Origin: Symmachiella dynata
Lineage (GTDB): Bacteria > Planctomycetota > Planctomycetia > Planctomycetales > Planctomycetaceae
Length of the DNA: 64,000 bases
Assembly (NCBI RefSeq): GCF_007747995.1
Contig: NZ_CP036276.1
Span: 5,632,001-5,696,000 of the forward strand
Direction: 5' to 3'
Part shown: positions 17,830 through 27,758 of the stretch, piece by piece
How positions within the stretch are numbered: position 1 is the stretch's first letter
Layout of the letters: every line of letters starts with the position of its first letter
Notes under the pieces: model-generated
What the model was told of the DNA's origin: nothing
What the model saw: the letters and a program-made list of their open reading frames with translations, nothing else
The model's database searches: none
Translations under genes and position numbers: made by a program

Positions 17830-19662
17830 ATGCAACTGGATTTCATTGACTGGTCAATCATCTTTGGTTTTTTCGCGATCTCCCTGGTGATCGGAGCCGT
17901 CGTTAGCCGGCAAGCGGGCAAAAGCTCTGCGGATTTTTTCCTCTCCGGCCGCAACATGCCGTGGTGGCTGTTGGGATTCTCGATGGTGGCAACGACCTTT
18001 GCGGCGGACACGCCGGGATTGGTCACGAACATCGTGCGAGAAAACGGTGTCGCCGGCAACTGGGTCTGGTGGGCGTTTTTGCTGACCGGTATGTTGACGG
18101 TTTTTGTGTACGCCAAATTGTGGCGGCGGTCGGGGATTACCACCGACTTGGAATTTTATGAACTGCGTTACAGCGGAAAACCGGCGGCGTTTTTGCGGGG
18201 CTTTCGCGCGTTGTATTTGGGCGTGTTCTTCAACATTATCATCATGGCCAATGTCTCCTTGGCCGCAATCAAAATCGGCCATGTGATGCTTGGTTTGGAT
18301 CCGGCCGAAACGATTGTGATTGCCGCTACGGTCGCCGTGATCTTCAGCGCCATGGGCGGACTGAAAGGGGTGTTGCTGACGGACTTCTTGCTATTCATCA
18401 TCGCCATGGTGGGATCCATCGGCGCCGCCATCGTCGCTCTACAACAGGCTGACATTGGTGGCATGGCCAAATTGATCACGCATCCCAACGTTCAAGACAA
18501 AATGGCAATGCTGCCGCCCTTTGACCTCAGCACCGATGCCAGTCGCGATCTTTTGATAACGCTGTTGGTCATTCCACTCTCCGTGCAGTGGTGGAGCGTG
18601 TGGTATCCCGGAGCGGAACCGGGTGGCGGCGGCTATATCGCGCAGCGGATGTTGGCCGCCAAAGACGAGAAGCACGCCATCGGCGCGACGTTGTTCTTTA
18701 ATGTTGCGCACTACGCCCTGCGGCCCTGGCCCTGGATCATTGTCGCTTTAGCATCGCTGGTGGTTTTTCCCGACAATGCGTCATTGCAAGTGGCCTATCC
18801 TGATATGCCCGCCGATCAGGTCAAAGGGGACTTGGCTTATCCGGCCATGTTGGCGTTCCTGCCGCACGGCTTGCTGGGGCTGGTGGTCGCTTCCTTAATC
18901 GCGGCATTCATGTCGACAATTTCAACACACCTCAACTGGGGTTCGTCGTACATCGTCAACGACTTCTACCAACGATTCGTGCGTCCCGATGCCGGACAAA
19001 AAGAACTGGTCCGTGTCGGCCGGATTTCTACGGTGCTGATGATGGTTTTTGCCGGCATCTTGGCGCTGTTCCTCAGAGATGCCTATCAAGGATTTGAAAT
19101 CCTGTTACAGATCGGAGCGGGAACCGGGTTGTTGTTCATCCTGCGTTGGTTCTGGTGGCGGATCAATCCCTACAGCGAAATCGTGGCGATGGTGGTTTCA
19201 TTTGTGGTCGCCCTGTGGGCTGCCTTCGCCGCTCCGGAAGAGATGCCTTCCTGGTTAAAACTGATCGCGGGCGTCGGAATCACGACGGTGGCCTGGGTTG
19301 TGGCGACGCTGGTCACCCCTGCCGATGACGAAGAAAAATTACGCAGCTTCTACCGCCTCGTACATCCCGGTGGCTGGGGCTGGAAACGCGTGTTGGACAA
19401 AGCCGCCGCGGACGGAGTCCCTCTGCCGACAGACGGTAATTCCCATATCGGCCTGGGCGTGGCCTGCATGCTCGTGGGTTGCGTGGGGGTCTATTCCGCG
19501 CTATTTGCCACCGGTTACTTCTTATACGGCCAAACCACGAACGCGATTATTCTGACAGTCGTCGCGGTCGTCGCGGCCGGGTTCTTAGCCACCATGTGGA
19601 GCAAAATCACCGCTGGCGACAACAGTACGCCGGGGCAGAAACCGAATATCGTGGAAGACTAA
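17830..19662 (+). CDS. Sodium:solute symporter (SSS family)
   Basis: The 610-residue protein has about 13 hydrophobic helices. It opens with DWSIIFGFFAISLVIGAVVS and then the SSS signature region SADFFLSGRNMPWWLLGFSM...TFAADTP. Later segments include FMSTISTHLNWGSSYIVNDFY, also typical of the family. SSS carriers couple Na+ entry to uptake of sugars, amino acids or other organic solutes. Position right after a secreted hexosaminidase suggests an amino sugar as substrate, by context only. The start is preceded by AAGGATAGAG. Confidence 0.9.
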   Translation: MQLDFIDWSIIFGFFAISLVIGAVVSRQAGKSSADFFLSGRNMPWWLLGFSMVATTFAADTPGLVTNIVRENGVAGNWVWWAFLLTGMLTVFVYAKLWRRSGITTDLEFYELRYSGKPAAFLRGFRALYLGVFFNIIIMANVSLAAIKIGHVMLGLDPAETIVIAATVAVIFSAMGGLKGVLLTDFLLFIIAMVGSIGAAIVALQQADIGGMAKLITHPNVQDKMAMLPPFDLSTDASRDLLITLLVIPLSVQWWSVWYPGAEPGGGGYIAQRMLAAKDEKHAIGATLFFNVAHYALRPWPWIIVALASLVVFPDNASLQVAYPDMPADQVKGDLAYPAMLAFLPHGLLGLVVASLIAAFMSTISTHLNWGSSYIVNDFYQRFVRPDAGQKELVRVGRISTVLMMVFAGILALFLRDAYQGFEILLQIGAGTGLLFILRWFWWRINPYSEIVAMVVSFVVALWAAFAAPEEMPSWLKLIAGVGITTVAWVVATLVTPADDEEKLRSFYRLVHPGGWGWKRVLDKAAADGVPLPTDGNSHIGLGVACMLVGCVGVYSALFATGYFLYGQTTNAIILTVVAVVAAGFLATMWSKITAGDNSTPGQKPNIVED

Positions 19663-19692
19663 TTCCGCTGTTTTGACCGGCTTACTGAGAAT

Positions 19693-19826
19693 TCACCACG
19701 GAGGCACGGAGGGCACGGGGAAGAAGAGGCATTAGGCTTTAGTCCGTAGGCTGTAGCAAAACATGCGACCGTCAATTCCTACAGCCTATAGCCTATAGTC
19801 TACAGCCTATTTCCCCTCCGTGGTGA
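19693..19826. repeat. Nested inverted repeat with CCACGGAGG ends
   Basis: Outer arms TCACCACGGAG (19693-19703) and CTCCGTGGTGA (19816-19826) are perfect complements. Inside are TAGGCTGTAG and several CTACAGCCTATAG-type units that can pair. It fills the spacer between the symporter and the GATase1-like gene. Confidence 0.8.
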
Positions 19827-19860
19827 CCCTTACTAACAATTCCTCTCAGGCTCCGAAACC

Positions 19861-20646
19861 ATGGCAAACGTCTACTACGTCGGGGATTGGGCGCTGGCGA
19901 TTGGGCCGCTTTATGCGGAATCGCCGTTTAATTGTGGGCATAAAGGGGCGGAGGTTTTTAATGACAGCACGTGGCTGAAAACGGCGCTAGAAAGCAGTGG
20001 CGAGCACCGGGTGACGTGTGTGCCGACGTGGGAGTTCTATAAACTGCCGCCCGGTGAGTATGAACGGATTCTGGATGAATACGACGTGCTGATTTTTTCC
20101 GACGTCGAAGCCAAGCTGTTTCAGCTTTGTCCGGATATGTTTGACCGCCGGAAATTCGGCAAACAGGTGCTCACCTTTCCCGACCGCATCCGCCTGACCA
20201 ACGAAGCGGTTCAGAGCGGATTGGGGGTGATGTTCCTGGGCGGGTGGATGAGCTTTACCGGCGAACTGGGCCGCGGTGGCTGGGGACGAACCAAGTTAGC
20301 GGAGATTCTCCCACTACAGTGCCTCGACATCGAAGATCTGGCCGAGAGCAGCGAAGGCTTTGCCATCGTGCCGGAGTTGCCCGACCATCCGGTGTTGGCC
20401 GGTTTGGATGTCGCCGCAGCACCACCGATCTTGGGTTACAACATCACGCGTCCCCGCGCGGGCTGCGAAGTGGTCGCTCGATTTTCAGAAACGGGCGACC
20501 CGGCGATTGCTGTCGGCCAATTCGGCAGCGGCCGCGTGTTCAGTTACACATCCGACCCCGCGCCGCACTGGGCCTGCAATTTCGTCTATTGGGACGAGTA
20601 CGCCGCCTTTTGGCAAAACGCCTGTCGGTGGGCGGCGGGTCAGTAA
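19861..20646 (+). CDS. GATase1-like cytoplasmic protein (PF07090 type)
   Basis: The 261-residue protein matches the family often annotated as putative glutamine amidotransferase: MANVYYVGDWALAIGPLYAESPF at the start, then YDVLIFSDVEAKLF, GLGVMFLGGWMSFTG, GRGGWGRTKLAEILP and FSYTSDPAPHWACNF. The fold is class-I GATase-like, but the classic Gly-x-Cys-x-Gly nucleophile elbow is not visible, so amidotransferase activity is doubtful. In Planctomycetes these genes often sit near sugar-catabolism genes, which fits the neighbouring GH20 and symporter. Confidence 0.85.
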   Translation: MANVYYVGDWALAIGPLYAESPFNCGHKGAEVFNDSTWLKTALESSGEHRVTCVPTWEFYKLPPGEYERILDEYDVLIFSDVEAKLFQLCPDMFDRRKFGKQVLTFPDRIRLTNEAVQSGLGVMFLGGWMSFTGELGRGGWGRTKLAEILPLQCLDIEDLAESSEGFAIVPELPDHPVLAGLDVAAAPPILGYNITRPRAGCEVVARFSETGDPAIAVGQFGSGRVFSYTSDPAPHWACNFVYWDEYAAFWQNACRWAAGQ

Positions 20647-20768
20647 TGCGAATTTGTTAGCGAAAATTGCGACCTATTCGTATCTCGCCTCACTTGATAA
20701 CTTCCCCGGCATTCGGAATGCCCATTCGACCGTGTCCGCAGTCGCTCGTAAAACGGGGAGATGTCACG

Positions 20769-21665
20769 ATGAAACCAATACGTTTGGTATTTCTGGTGGG
20801 AGCGTTTACTTGTTGTGCAATGTGCGTGGGAGGCTGGATTGCCGTCCAACCCGATGTTTCCAAGCGAGATCCGCTGCGGACCGTCTCAGAATCCCCTGAA
20901 GACCGCTTGAAGAGCATTCTTGCGCAAAAGTTATTGACGCCAAACTTTGTAGGTACGTTCTGTGTAATCGAGGCGGACACAGTCAATAAGACGGAAAAAC
21001 ACGCGGAAAAAACGATACAATTCAACGGGAAAAACGCCGAAACGCGTCGCATTGGTCCGCCGACTTCGCAAGACTGTTTGGCTTATCTTAAAACCCGAAC
21101 ATTGCCCGCTGGTTGGAAAGTGATTCGCTCCGAGGGAATCGAACACGGTATGCCTTTGGAAGGAGCAAATGAGCCCCTGTTTGGTGAAGACATCGTAAAG
21201 ATCGCCCTTGCCAACTTTGATGAAGGTAATTGGGTCGCCCTTGTCGACAGCGACGGGAATGACTTGAACGGCGAACCATTGTCGCCGGATGATCCGATGT
21301 CTTCGCCCATCGACAGCATGAACTCGATACCCACATTCCCGGAGGAAGACCCGATCATTTTTGGGTTAGTCGGACTGGCCCGGCCGTATGAATATGCGTT
21401 GAGTTTTTTTAACAGCCGCGTTGTCGCACTTCCCGGCGGTCGCTTGCAATGGGAATTGACGCCCAAACCCAAACACAAAAGTTGGATCGGGAAAGCAACG
21501 ATTGTGGTTGATGAAAACCGACGAGAAGTCGAGAGCGCCACCATCTCCCGTTTAGGGTCCGACATTCACCATGCTTGCAAGGTGCTTTCCATCAAACGTT
21601 CGCGTGACGGAAAGGACATCGACGTCGTCATGCCCGTGACCGGCCACCGGGTGAAAAACGATTGA
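20769..21665 (+). CDS. Exported protein of unknown function
   Basis: The ATG at 20769 (KPIRLVFLVGAFTCCAMCVGGW) follows GGGGAG at good spacing and begins a membrane anchor or signal peptide. The open frame reaches back to 20667 but without secretory features. The 298-residue product is acidic in the middle (PDDPMSSPIDSMNSIPTFPEEDP) and ends with a beta-rich part (WIGKATIVVDENRREVESATIS). I do not recognise a family. It shows the general plan of planctomycete exported LolA-like proteins, but no homology can be claimed. Confidence 0.7.
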   Translation: MKPIRLVFLVGAFTCCAMCVGGWIAVQPDVSKRDPLRTVSESPEDRLKSILAQKLLTPNFVGTFCVIEADTVNKTEKHAEKTIQFNGKNAETRRIGPPTSQDCLAYLKTRTLPAGWKVIRSEGIEHGMPLEGANEPLFGEDIVKIALANFDEGNWVALVDSDGNDLNGEPLSPDDPMSSPIDSMNSIPTFPEEDPIIFGLVGLARPYEYALSFFNSRVVALPGGRLQWELTPKPKHKSWIGKATIVVDENRREVESATISRLGSDIHHACKVLSIKRSRDGKDIDVVMPVTGHRVKND

Positions 21666-21691
21666 CGTTGCCGCAAACTCGCGCCGCGAAC

Positions 21692-22843
21692 CTACTCGGC
21701 CGGTGCCGGCGGAATGACAACGTTGCTTGCCTGCACGTCGGGGAAGTAGACGTACGGCACGGCTGAGAGCGCTAGTGCGGGGTGGCCGTTGTAGTATTGC
21801 CAGAAGTGGTGATTCTTGACGTAAGGGGTGACGTCGCATTCGGCGATGCGGCAGGCGAACGGTCCCAGTTTTCGTATGTCCCGTTTCGTCAAGCCTTTTT
21901 TGCCCAAGGCGGCTTTGGAGAAGGGGCGTCGGAAGGGGTACAGGGAGAGTGCGCCGTCGTGCCGGGAACGAAAATTCAACAAGCATTCCGTAACGCGCAT
22001 GGAGCAACCGTAACGTTCGCCGGGATTCATCCAATGATGGTCTACGGCTGCGGCTCCTAGCACGGCGCGGAACCGATGCGATGCGCCCGGCGGATGTGAT
22101 AAGCAGCATCCTTGCACGACTCCGCCCCCCAATAAGTGCAAGGTCGACAAAGTCATCCGTGCACCGTGGCTGTGACCGATGAAGCTGACGGGATGGTCGC
22201 AGGGGATCGATTGAGTCAGCGTCGCCAGCTGAAATCCATTGCGGGCACTTTTGCGTCCTAGACCTTGAATGTCAAAAGGGGGCAAAGTCGGGTCGCTGGG
22301 CCAGGTCACATAAACATAGTTCAGCGGTAGTTGCGGGGCAGCGCCGCGGAGCCAGCAGAACGTGCGTTGAGCATCATGGGGTACGTCTTGCCACGTGACA
22401 TAGCTACCGTGAATCATGAAGCACACGGGAACGCGGGGCAGCAAGGAGGCCAGAAACGCGGCGTGACTGGAGCGTGTCAGGCAGCCATCGGGCGTGCGGC
22501 ACAGGAAGTCCACACAGTTCGGACAAATCGGACAGGGTGTCTTTTGCGGACAACACCGTAGACTGACAATCCAATACGTTTCAGCAGGACAACACCGACA
22601 GGCAGTCGGTCCACATTGACCCGGCGTAGATGCGGCTTGTTGTCCCCCAACCACGGGCATGAATTGTGGAGCGGGAAGCGTCTGCGCCGCAGCGGTTGGT
22701 GCGCGGGCGAAGAATGCCAACAGCAGGATGCATGCGGCGACGCGGCGGCGGGAGTCGAATAACGCGAGGATCCGCATAATGTGCATCAGGGGTGCTTGGA
22801 AAATCGAGTGTTCGGGAACGCGTTTTTTCAGAATGGCCCGCAA
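21692..22843 (-). CDS. Secreted Cys-rich alpha/beta-hydrolase
   Basis: A signal peptide ends near residue 53 (CILLLAFFARAPTAAAQ); the true start may be one of the later Met residues (20 or 23). Residues about 70-125 hold many Cys-Pro/Cys-Cys motifs (CGPTACRCCP, CCPQKTPCPICPNC), probably a disulfide or metal-bound cap. The hydrolase core has VPVCFMIHGSYVTW (oxyanion strand) and the nucleophile elbow SFIGHSHGARMTLSTLHLL with Ser as nucleophile. It resembles DUF900-type or lipase-like hydrolases; the substrate is unknown. Confidence 0.75.
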   Translation of the reverse strand: MRAILKKRVPEHSIFQAPLMHIMRILALFDSRRRVAACILLLAFFARAPTAAAQTLPAPQFMPVVGGQQAASTPGQCGPTACRCCPAETYWIVSLRCCPQKTPCPICPNCVDFLCRTPDGCLTRSSHAAFLASLLPRVPVCFMIHGSYVTWQDVPHDAQRTFCWLRGAAPQLPLNYVYVTWPSDPTLPPFDIQGLGRKSARNGFQLATLTQSIPCDHPVSFIGHSHGARMTLSTLHLLGGGVVQGCCLSHPPGASHRFRAVLGAAAVDHHWMNPGERYGCSMRVTECLLNFRSRHDGALSLYPFRRPFSKAALGKKGLTKRDIRKLGPFACRIAECDVTPYVKNHHFWQYYNGHPALALSAVPYVYFPDVQASNVVIPPAPAE

Positions 22844-22961
22844 CGCTGATTGCAGAGTCTCCCCGGCGCGCAGCGTGTCTTATTTCGTCATCGAGAGATT
22901 GACCGAATCATCTTGAGCATCTCGGAGCACGCCGGCGGCACTCAACCACAGCACCGGTTGA

Positions 22962-24305
22962 TTATTCGTGTCGTAGGGCTTCGATCGGGTCTAATTTGGC
23001 AGCTGCGAGGGCCGGATAGATTCCAGAGAGTATGCCGATGAAGACTGAAATCCCGAATGCGACGGCCAAGGTCCACCAAGCGACGACCGGTTCCAGGCCG
23101 TCAAACATCTGAAACATCTTCGAACTGGACTGGACCGAGGAGTCCATAATTGCCGTTTTGGCCAACCAGCGAATTGCTGAAAAGGCGACCGGCGTGAGTA
23201 ATCCCAAAGAGACTCCCAACAGTCCGCCCGTCCCGGCCAGCACGCTGGTTTCGGTGAGGAATTGTTCGGTGATATCCCCCCGTTTGGCCCCCAGAGCGCG
23301 GCGGATGCCGATTTCGCGGGTCCGTTCGGTGACGGTCGCCAGCATGATGTTCATGATCCCGATGCCTCCCACGACCAAACTGATGAGCGCAATGGCCCCC
23401 AGGACGACGTTGAAGATGACTTTTAACTGCTCCGCCTGTTTGAGCAATTCCATCGGTACGACGAGATCGACGTCGTTGGAATCCGCGTGGTAGCGCGCCA
23501 GCGTTTCGCGAATCACATTCGCTGTGGGGACGACATCCTTGGCATCAGCAACACGAAACGTGATTTGACTGAGTTCGACTTTTTCGCTGCTGCGGCTGCC
23601 GGCGGTAATGATCATCACTTCATCGCCGATACGGGATTGCAGCGTATCCAAGGGGATGTAGACATCCTTATCGAAATCTTGCCCCGACATACTGCCCCCG
23701 ATGGCCGCCGACGCGGTACGATGTGAAGTCATCCCCACGATCGAATAGAACACGTTGCCAATACGGATGGACTTGCCGCGGGGTTCTTCGCCGGGAAACA
23801 ACGTCTCAGCGACCTCATGACCAATGACACAGACGTTCGCAGTATCCTCTTGGTCTCGGTGGGAAATAAACCGTCCTGCATCCATCTTGAGGTGATTCAC
23901 ACTGAAATAATTCGGTGTACAGCCGACAAGACGGACGTCCATATTGCGATGCATATACCGCGCAGGTTGGGAAAATTCGCGAATGGGCGTGGCATCGACA
24001 ATGGTGTTGACGGTCTGCTTGATGCGTCGAAAATCATCCCGCAGAATCCCATACTGCAAAACCTGTGTCTGGGCGTTGTTGCTCTTGGAACCTTCAGCCG
24101 GTTTTTGGCTGATGACGATGATATTCGTCGCTCCCAACTCAAGCACTTGTCGCTGAGCTTGTCGACTGGCTCCTTCGCCGATGGCCAACATGGCAATCAC
24201 TGAAAATACGCCGAATACGATGCCCAACATCGTCAGCAACGACCGCAGTTTGTGCAGCAGCAGGTTTTTGAGGCCAAGTCGAATCGTACGGAGGAGTCGC
24301 AACAT
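22962..24305 (-). CDS. MacB-type ABC transporter permease (FtsX family)
   Basis: The 447-residue protein has the MacB/FtsX plan: one N-terminal TM helix ([27 protein letters not shown]), a periplasmic core domain (about 45-300) and three C-terminal helices, including [34 protein letters not shown]. It is the last gene of the minus-strand run adaptor, ATPase, permease. Such transporters act by mechanotransmission, moving substrates already in the periplasm across the outer membrane or out of the membrane; the cargo here is unknown. Confidence 0.93.
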   Translation of the reverse strand: MLRLLRTIRLGLKNLLLHKLRSLLTMLGIVFGVFSVIAMLAIGEGASRQAQRQVLELGATNIIVISQKPAEGSKSNNAQTQVLQYGILRDDFRRIKQTVNTIVDATPIREFSQPARYMHRNMDVRLVGCTPNYFSVNHLKMDAGRFISHRDQEDTANVCVIGHEVAETLFPGEEPRGKSIRIGNVFYSIVGMTSHRTASAAIGGSMSGQDFDKDVYIPLDTLQSRIGDEVMIITAGSRSSEKVELSQITFRVADAKDVVPTANVIRETLARYHADSNDVDLVVPMELLKQAEQLKVIFNVVLGAIALISLVVGGIGIMNIMLATVTERTREIGIRRALGAKRGDITEQFLTETSVLAGTGGLLGVSLGLLTPVAFSAIRWLAKTAIMDSSVQSSSKMFQMFDGLEPVVAWWTLAVAFGISVFIGILSGIYPALAAAKLDPIEALRHE

Positions 24306-24424
24306 AAGATTTTTACACGAATCGAAAAGACGCGGGAGCGAAATTCAAAACGTGCCTCGTTTGAGGAGCCGTAAGCTGTGTTGTTGGAAAGTTCAATGAA
24401 ACAATGACAGCGGCGCGGAAGTGA

Positions 24425-25171
24425 CTATCGAACCGCTTCATTGGATTCTAAAGGGTGTGGATAATCGTCGGGGAGTGTTTGCCCAAACTCTTCCCGTTCG
24501 ATCAGTCCATCCTTCATGATGATCCGTCGCCGGGCTTGGTCGGCGACGAGCGGTTCGTGCGTCACCATGATGATTGTGCGACCTTCGCGATTGAGATCAT
24601 GCAGCAGTCGCATAATTTCTTCCTCGGTGGTCGAGTCTAAGTTTCCCGTTGGTTCGTCCGCGAGAATGATGTCAGGATCATTCACCATGGAACGAGCGAT
24701 CGCGACGCGTTGTTGTTGCCCCCCGGAAAGTTGGGGAGGACGGTGATCCAACCGTTCCGCCAAGCCGACCCGCAAGGCCAACTCTTCGCACCAATCGCGG
24801 TCTTTGGCAGACATCGCAGGGTACCCCGGCCGATAAAACAGCGGGACGGCAATGTTTTCCAAGACGGTATACTGCGGGATCAAGTTGTAGGATTGAAAGA
24901 TAAAGCCGATCCGCTCGTTGCGAATTCGCGAGAGTTCGTCATCATCGAGCAGCGAAACATCTTCGCCGCCGAGGCTGTACGTGCCGAGCGTGGGACGATC
25001 CAAACCGCCCAGCAGGTTGAGCATCGTACTTTTGCCGCTCCCCGAGGCGCCCATGATGGCAATAAAATCGCCTTCGGCAAATTGCGTCGTCACCCCCCGC
25101 AGGGCTTTAACGACGACCGGGCCCAGGTCGTAGTGCTTTTCCAGTGCGATCAATTCTGCCACGATACTCAT
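24425..25171 (-). CDS. MacB/LolD-type ABC transporter ATPase
   Basis: All nucleotide-binding motifs are present in 248 residues: Walker A GASGSGKSTMLNLLGG, Q-loop FIFQSYNLIPQYT, signature LSGGQQQRVAIARSM, Walker B IILADEPTGNLDS, and the switch histidine in IMVTHEP. The start overlaps the stop of the adaptor gene by four bases, so the two are translationally coupled. It pairs with the FtsX-type permease 119 bases downstream. Confidence 0.95.
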   Translation of the reverse strand: MSIVAELIALEKHYDLGPVVVKALRGVTTQFAEGDFIAIMGASGSGKSTMLNLLGGLDRPTLGTYSLGGEDVSLLDDDELSRIRNERIGFIFQSYNLIPQYTVLENIAVPLFYRPGYPAMSAKDRDWCEELALRVGLAERLDHRPPQLSGGQQQRVAIARSMVNDPDIILADEPTGNLDSTTEEEIMRLLHDLNREGRTIIMVTHEPLVADQARRRIIMKDGLIEREEFGQTLPDDYPHPLESNEAVR

Positions 25172-27192
25172 TGGCTGCCACCACCGCCTCCGGCACCACG
25201 TTTCTTGGCAAATGCGGCCGCCGCGACTTTAAATTCTGCGAGGTCGATTTTCTCATCGCTGTTGGTATCGGTTTTACTAAATCCGGCCGCCATTGGACTG
25301 CCGGCGACTTCTTCCTTGGTAATCACGCCATCACCGTTTTTGTCCATGACCTTAAAGATTGCCGCAGGATCTCCTGCCGCGCCGGCAGCTGATTTCTTTT
25401 TAGGCGTTTCCCCTTTTTGTTTTTCGCCAGGTCCTTTTTGTTGTTTTCCGCTACCCTTCCCACCACGCGCCCCACTCCGACCGGAGCGACCTTTGCTGTC
25501 GGGAACGTCACTTTGCTTGACCGCTTTTTCCGGTTCGGCATCCTCGAGCACAGTGAATAATTCCGGCAACGAGGTGCGAGGCGCGAGAATCACTTCTTCC
25601 CCTTCCGCCAAGCCGACGGGAAATTTTGCATCGGCAACGGGCGTCTCGATTTCGCGGACTTCGGTTTCGACATCGTTGGTCGCCCCGGCAAAGACCCGAC
25701 GGATCTCCGGGCCGGTCGCTTTGTTGACGAACACAAAATGTTTGCCATTGCGGGCTACCAATGCTTGTACCGGAATTTTCAGCACATCGTGGAGCACATC
25801 GGAGATAATTTCGACTTCCGCGGTCAGACCAGGTTTGAGCCCCTCAGCGCTTGAATCATCGGTTTCGATGTAGATGACGGCTGTGTATTCGCGGAGGTCG
25901 GGTTGTCGCCAACTTGGTGAGTTCGGCACCGACGCCACCGATTTGACATAGCCATTATGAAAACGACTCGACTTGCGGCTGACCTTGATAATGGCGGGCA
26001 TGTCGGCTTGGACGAGACCGATTTTTGATTCGTGAATCCGCGTGTCGACTTGCATCTGCGACAGGTCGGGCAATTTGATAATCGCCTGACGGTTGTCCAC
26101 CGTCGCCCCTTCCTCAATCACGCGTTCCTGGCTGCGGCGGCTATCGGAGACCGCATAGATCACCTGTCCCGATTGCGGCGCGACAATCGTGCACTCAGCG
26201 ATCTGCTCAACAAGTTTGTCGTGTTTGGTTTTTTCAACTTCAGCAGTCAGCACACGGGCTTCGTAGTCCGCCTTGGCTTGATTGAGCGCCGCCTCAGCTT
26301 TTTGTTTCTCGCGTACGAGTTCGCTTTTGGTTTGTTCGGCCTGAGATTTTTTTTCGGCAATATCTCGTGTGTATTGGAATTTCTCCAACACCTCAAATTC
26401 CAATTCAGCGGTCTGCAAATCCAATTCGGCGGTCGTCACAGCGACACGTTTCTGTTCCAATTCGTTTTGGTTGACGTAGCCTTTTTTACTTTGCCGCTTG
26501 GCGAAGGCATACGCGTCTTTACTTTGCGCCAGTTTCTCTTTGGCCAAGGTGATTTTGGACTCAGCAGCCGTTTTCAGAACGGGGTAATCTCCGTCCTCAT
26601 ATTTTTCCAAATCAAGTTTTGCCAGATCCCGTGCCAATTCCGCGGTAGCAATTTGACTGTCGTTGAGGTTTTGCTGGATCTGCACCGCATCTCTGGCTTG
26701 GTCACGCAACGACTCGGCTTGCTTTAGAGCGATGACCTGTTGGTCCAGATTGTCCTGATACACCGAAGCGTCGAGCTTGACCAACACCATCCCCTCGTAG
26801 GCTTGTGTTCCTTCGGGAACGATCGAGATGATTTTCGTCTGGCCTTTGACATTGCTGCTGAGCGTGACGTTGGAGGCACTGTCCAAGTTTCCGGTGGCGA
26901 TGACCGAAATGCGGAGATCGCCCCGTTTCACCGGCGAGGTGACCAAGTCGGTCCGCACTGTTGTGCGCGAGAACCAATTCGGGAGTTTGCCTTCCACAGT
27001 GGCATAGGCGACACCGCCGGCCGCCAGGACGACAACGGTCAGTAAAAGCAGAGTCCCTTTACCGATTTTACCGGTACGATTGGTTTTTCCAACTCGACCC
27101 GATCCTCCTTGGCAGCCCCGATGGTTGGTATGGCTCCATTGGGGAGAGCGGGAGGAACTTTGACGACGATGGTGGCGGATGTTGTGTGGCAT
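25168..27192 (-). CDS. MacA/HlyD-type periplasmic adaptor with C-terminal EF hands
   Basis: The 674-residue protein has a basic N-terminal tail, one membrane helix (about 45-65; GTLLLLTVVVLAAGGVAYAT) and a barrel-sandwich hybrid domain. A long coiled coil follows (about 140-345; ELEQKRVAVTTAELDLQTAELE), then a beta-barrel and a membrane-proximal domain ending near residue 540. It is longer than usual adaptors (350-450). The extra C-terminus is a basic Gly/Lys-rich linker followed by two EF-hand loops, DKNGDGVITKEE and DTNSDEKIDLAE. Calcium control of the exporter is a possible reading. It is the first gene of the operon. Confidence 0.9.
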   Translation of the reverse strand: MPHNIRHHRRQSSSRSPQWSHTNHRGCQGGSGRVGKTNRTGKIGKGTLLLLTVVVLAAGGVAYATVEGKLPNWFSRTTVRTDLVTSPVKRGDLRISVIATGNLDSASNVTLSSNVKGQTKIISIVPEGTQAYEGMVLVKLDASVYQDNLDQQVIALKQAESLRDQARDAVQIQQNLNDSQIATAELARDLAKLDLEKYEDGDYPVLKTAAESKITLAKEKLAQSKDAYAFAKRQSKKGYVNQNELEQKRVAVTTAELDLQTAELEFEVLEKFQYTRDIAEKKSQAEQTKSELVREKQKAEAALNQAKADYEARVLTAEVEKTKHDKLVEQIAECTIVAPQSGQVIYAVSDSRRSQERVIEEGATVDNRQAIIKLPDLSQMQVDTRIHESKIGLVQADMPAIIKVSRKSSRFHNGYVKSVASVPNSPSWRQPDLREYTAVIYIETDDSSAEGLKPGLTAEVEIISDVLHDVLKIPVQALVARNGKHFVFVNKATGPEIRRVFAGATNDVETEVREIETPVADAKFPVGLAEGEEVILAPRTSLPELFTVLEDAEPEKAVKQSDVPDSKGRSGRSGARGGKGSGKQQKGPGEKQKGETPKKKSAAGAAGDPAAIFKVMDKNGDGVITKEEVAGSPMAAGFSKTDTNSDEKIDLAEFKVAAAAFAKKRGAGGGGGSQ

Positions 27193-27758
27193 CTGCTCAC
27201 TTTCAGCAGGACGGATAGATTGAGGCGGGGAATATCCAGGGTTAGTAGAATAAACCCCGGTGAGTGAGGAACGTTTCGGTCACCCGGCACGAATCGCAAC
27301 ATTAGTTATCGATTCTGCAGGCGGAAGTCGCTCCAGTCGTAATTACTATCATATCCAAGTTTGACCAAATGTTAAGCGGTTTTCCAGCAAAATTGGCAAC
27401 AGATCACTCTGTTTTTGCTGGTATGTCCACTGAGTGGTCAACAAACACGAGATTCTGGTCCCCCTACAAAAGCCGGACTTGAGAAACCCCCCGGTGTCCC
27501 ATAGGATGGGGCTTAATCATGCCACGACAGATTCCCTCCCTGTATCGTTCCCCCTGCGACACGACCCACCAAGACAACTCGACCGGCGTTATGCTATCAT
27601 CTAGGTGATTCAATCCGTAAATTCCGTCGACGTTGCACAAAAAACAATGGCGACAGTTCTGATCTGCGGACGACGCCAACGGTATGCTGCAGCGAATTAT
27701 TGATAATTCGACCGAATTCCCCTTTCTGAAATGATATACGACGCGAGGATTCACTCCC
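27193..27758. other. Divergent intergenic region, no gene seen
   Basis: These 566 bases separate the divergent adaptor operon and the receiver gene and must contain both promoters. I see no convincing -35/-10 or -24/-12 pair. GTTATGCTATCATC near 27588-27601 could hold a -10 element for the receiver gene. Open frames here have no coding character. Confidence 0.4.

Noticed and set aside
24710-25873. A 387-codon plus-strand open frame across the ATPase/adaptor junction
   Set aside because: It is antisense to two genes with complete diagnostic motifs; the translation is Ser/Pro/Arg-biased like a high-GC shadow.
26032-26727. A 231-codon plus-strand open frame opposite the adaptor coiled coil
   Set aside because: Its Phe/Leu-rich composition arises from the Lys/Glu/Gln codons of the coiled coil on the other strand.
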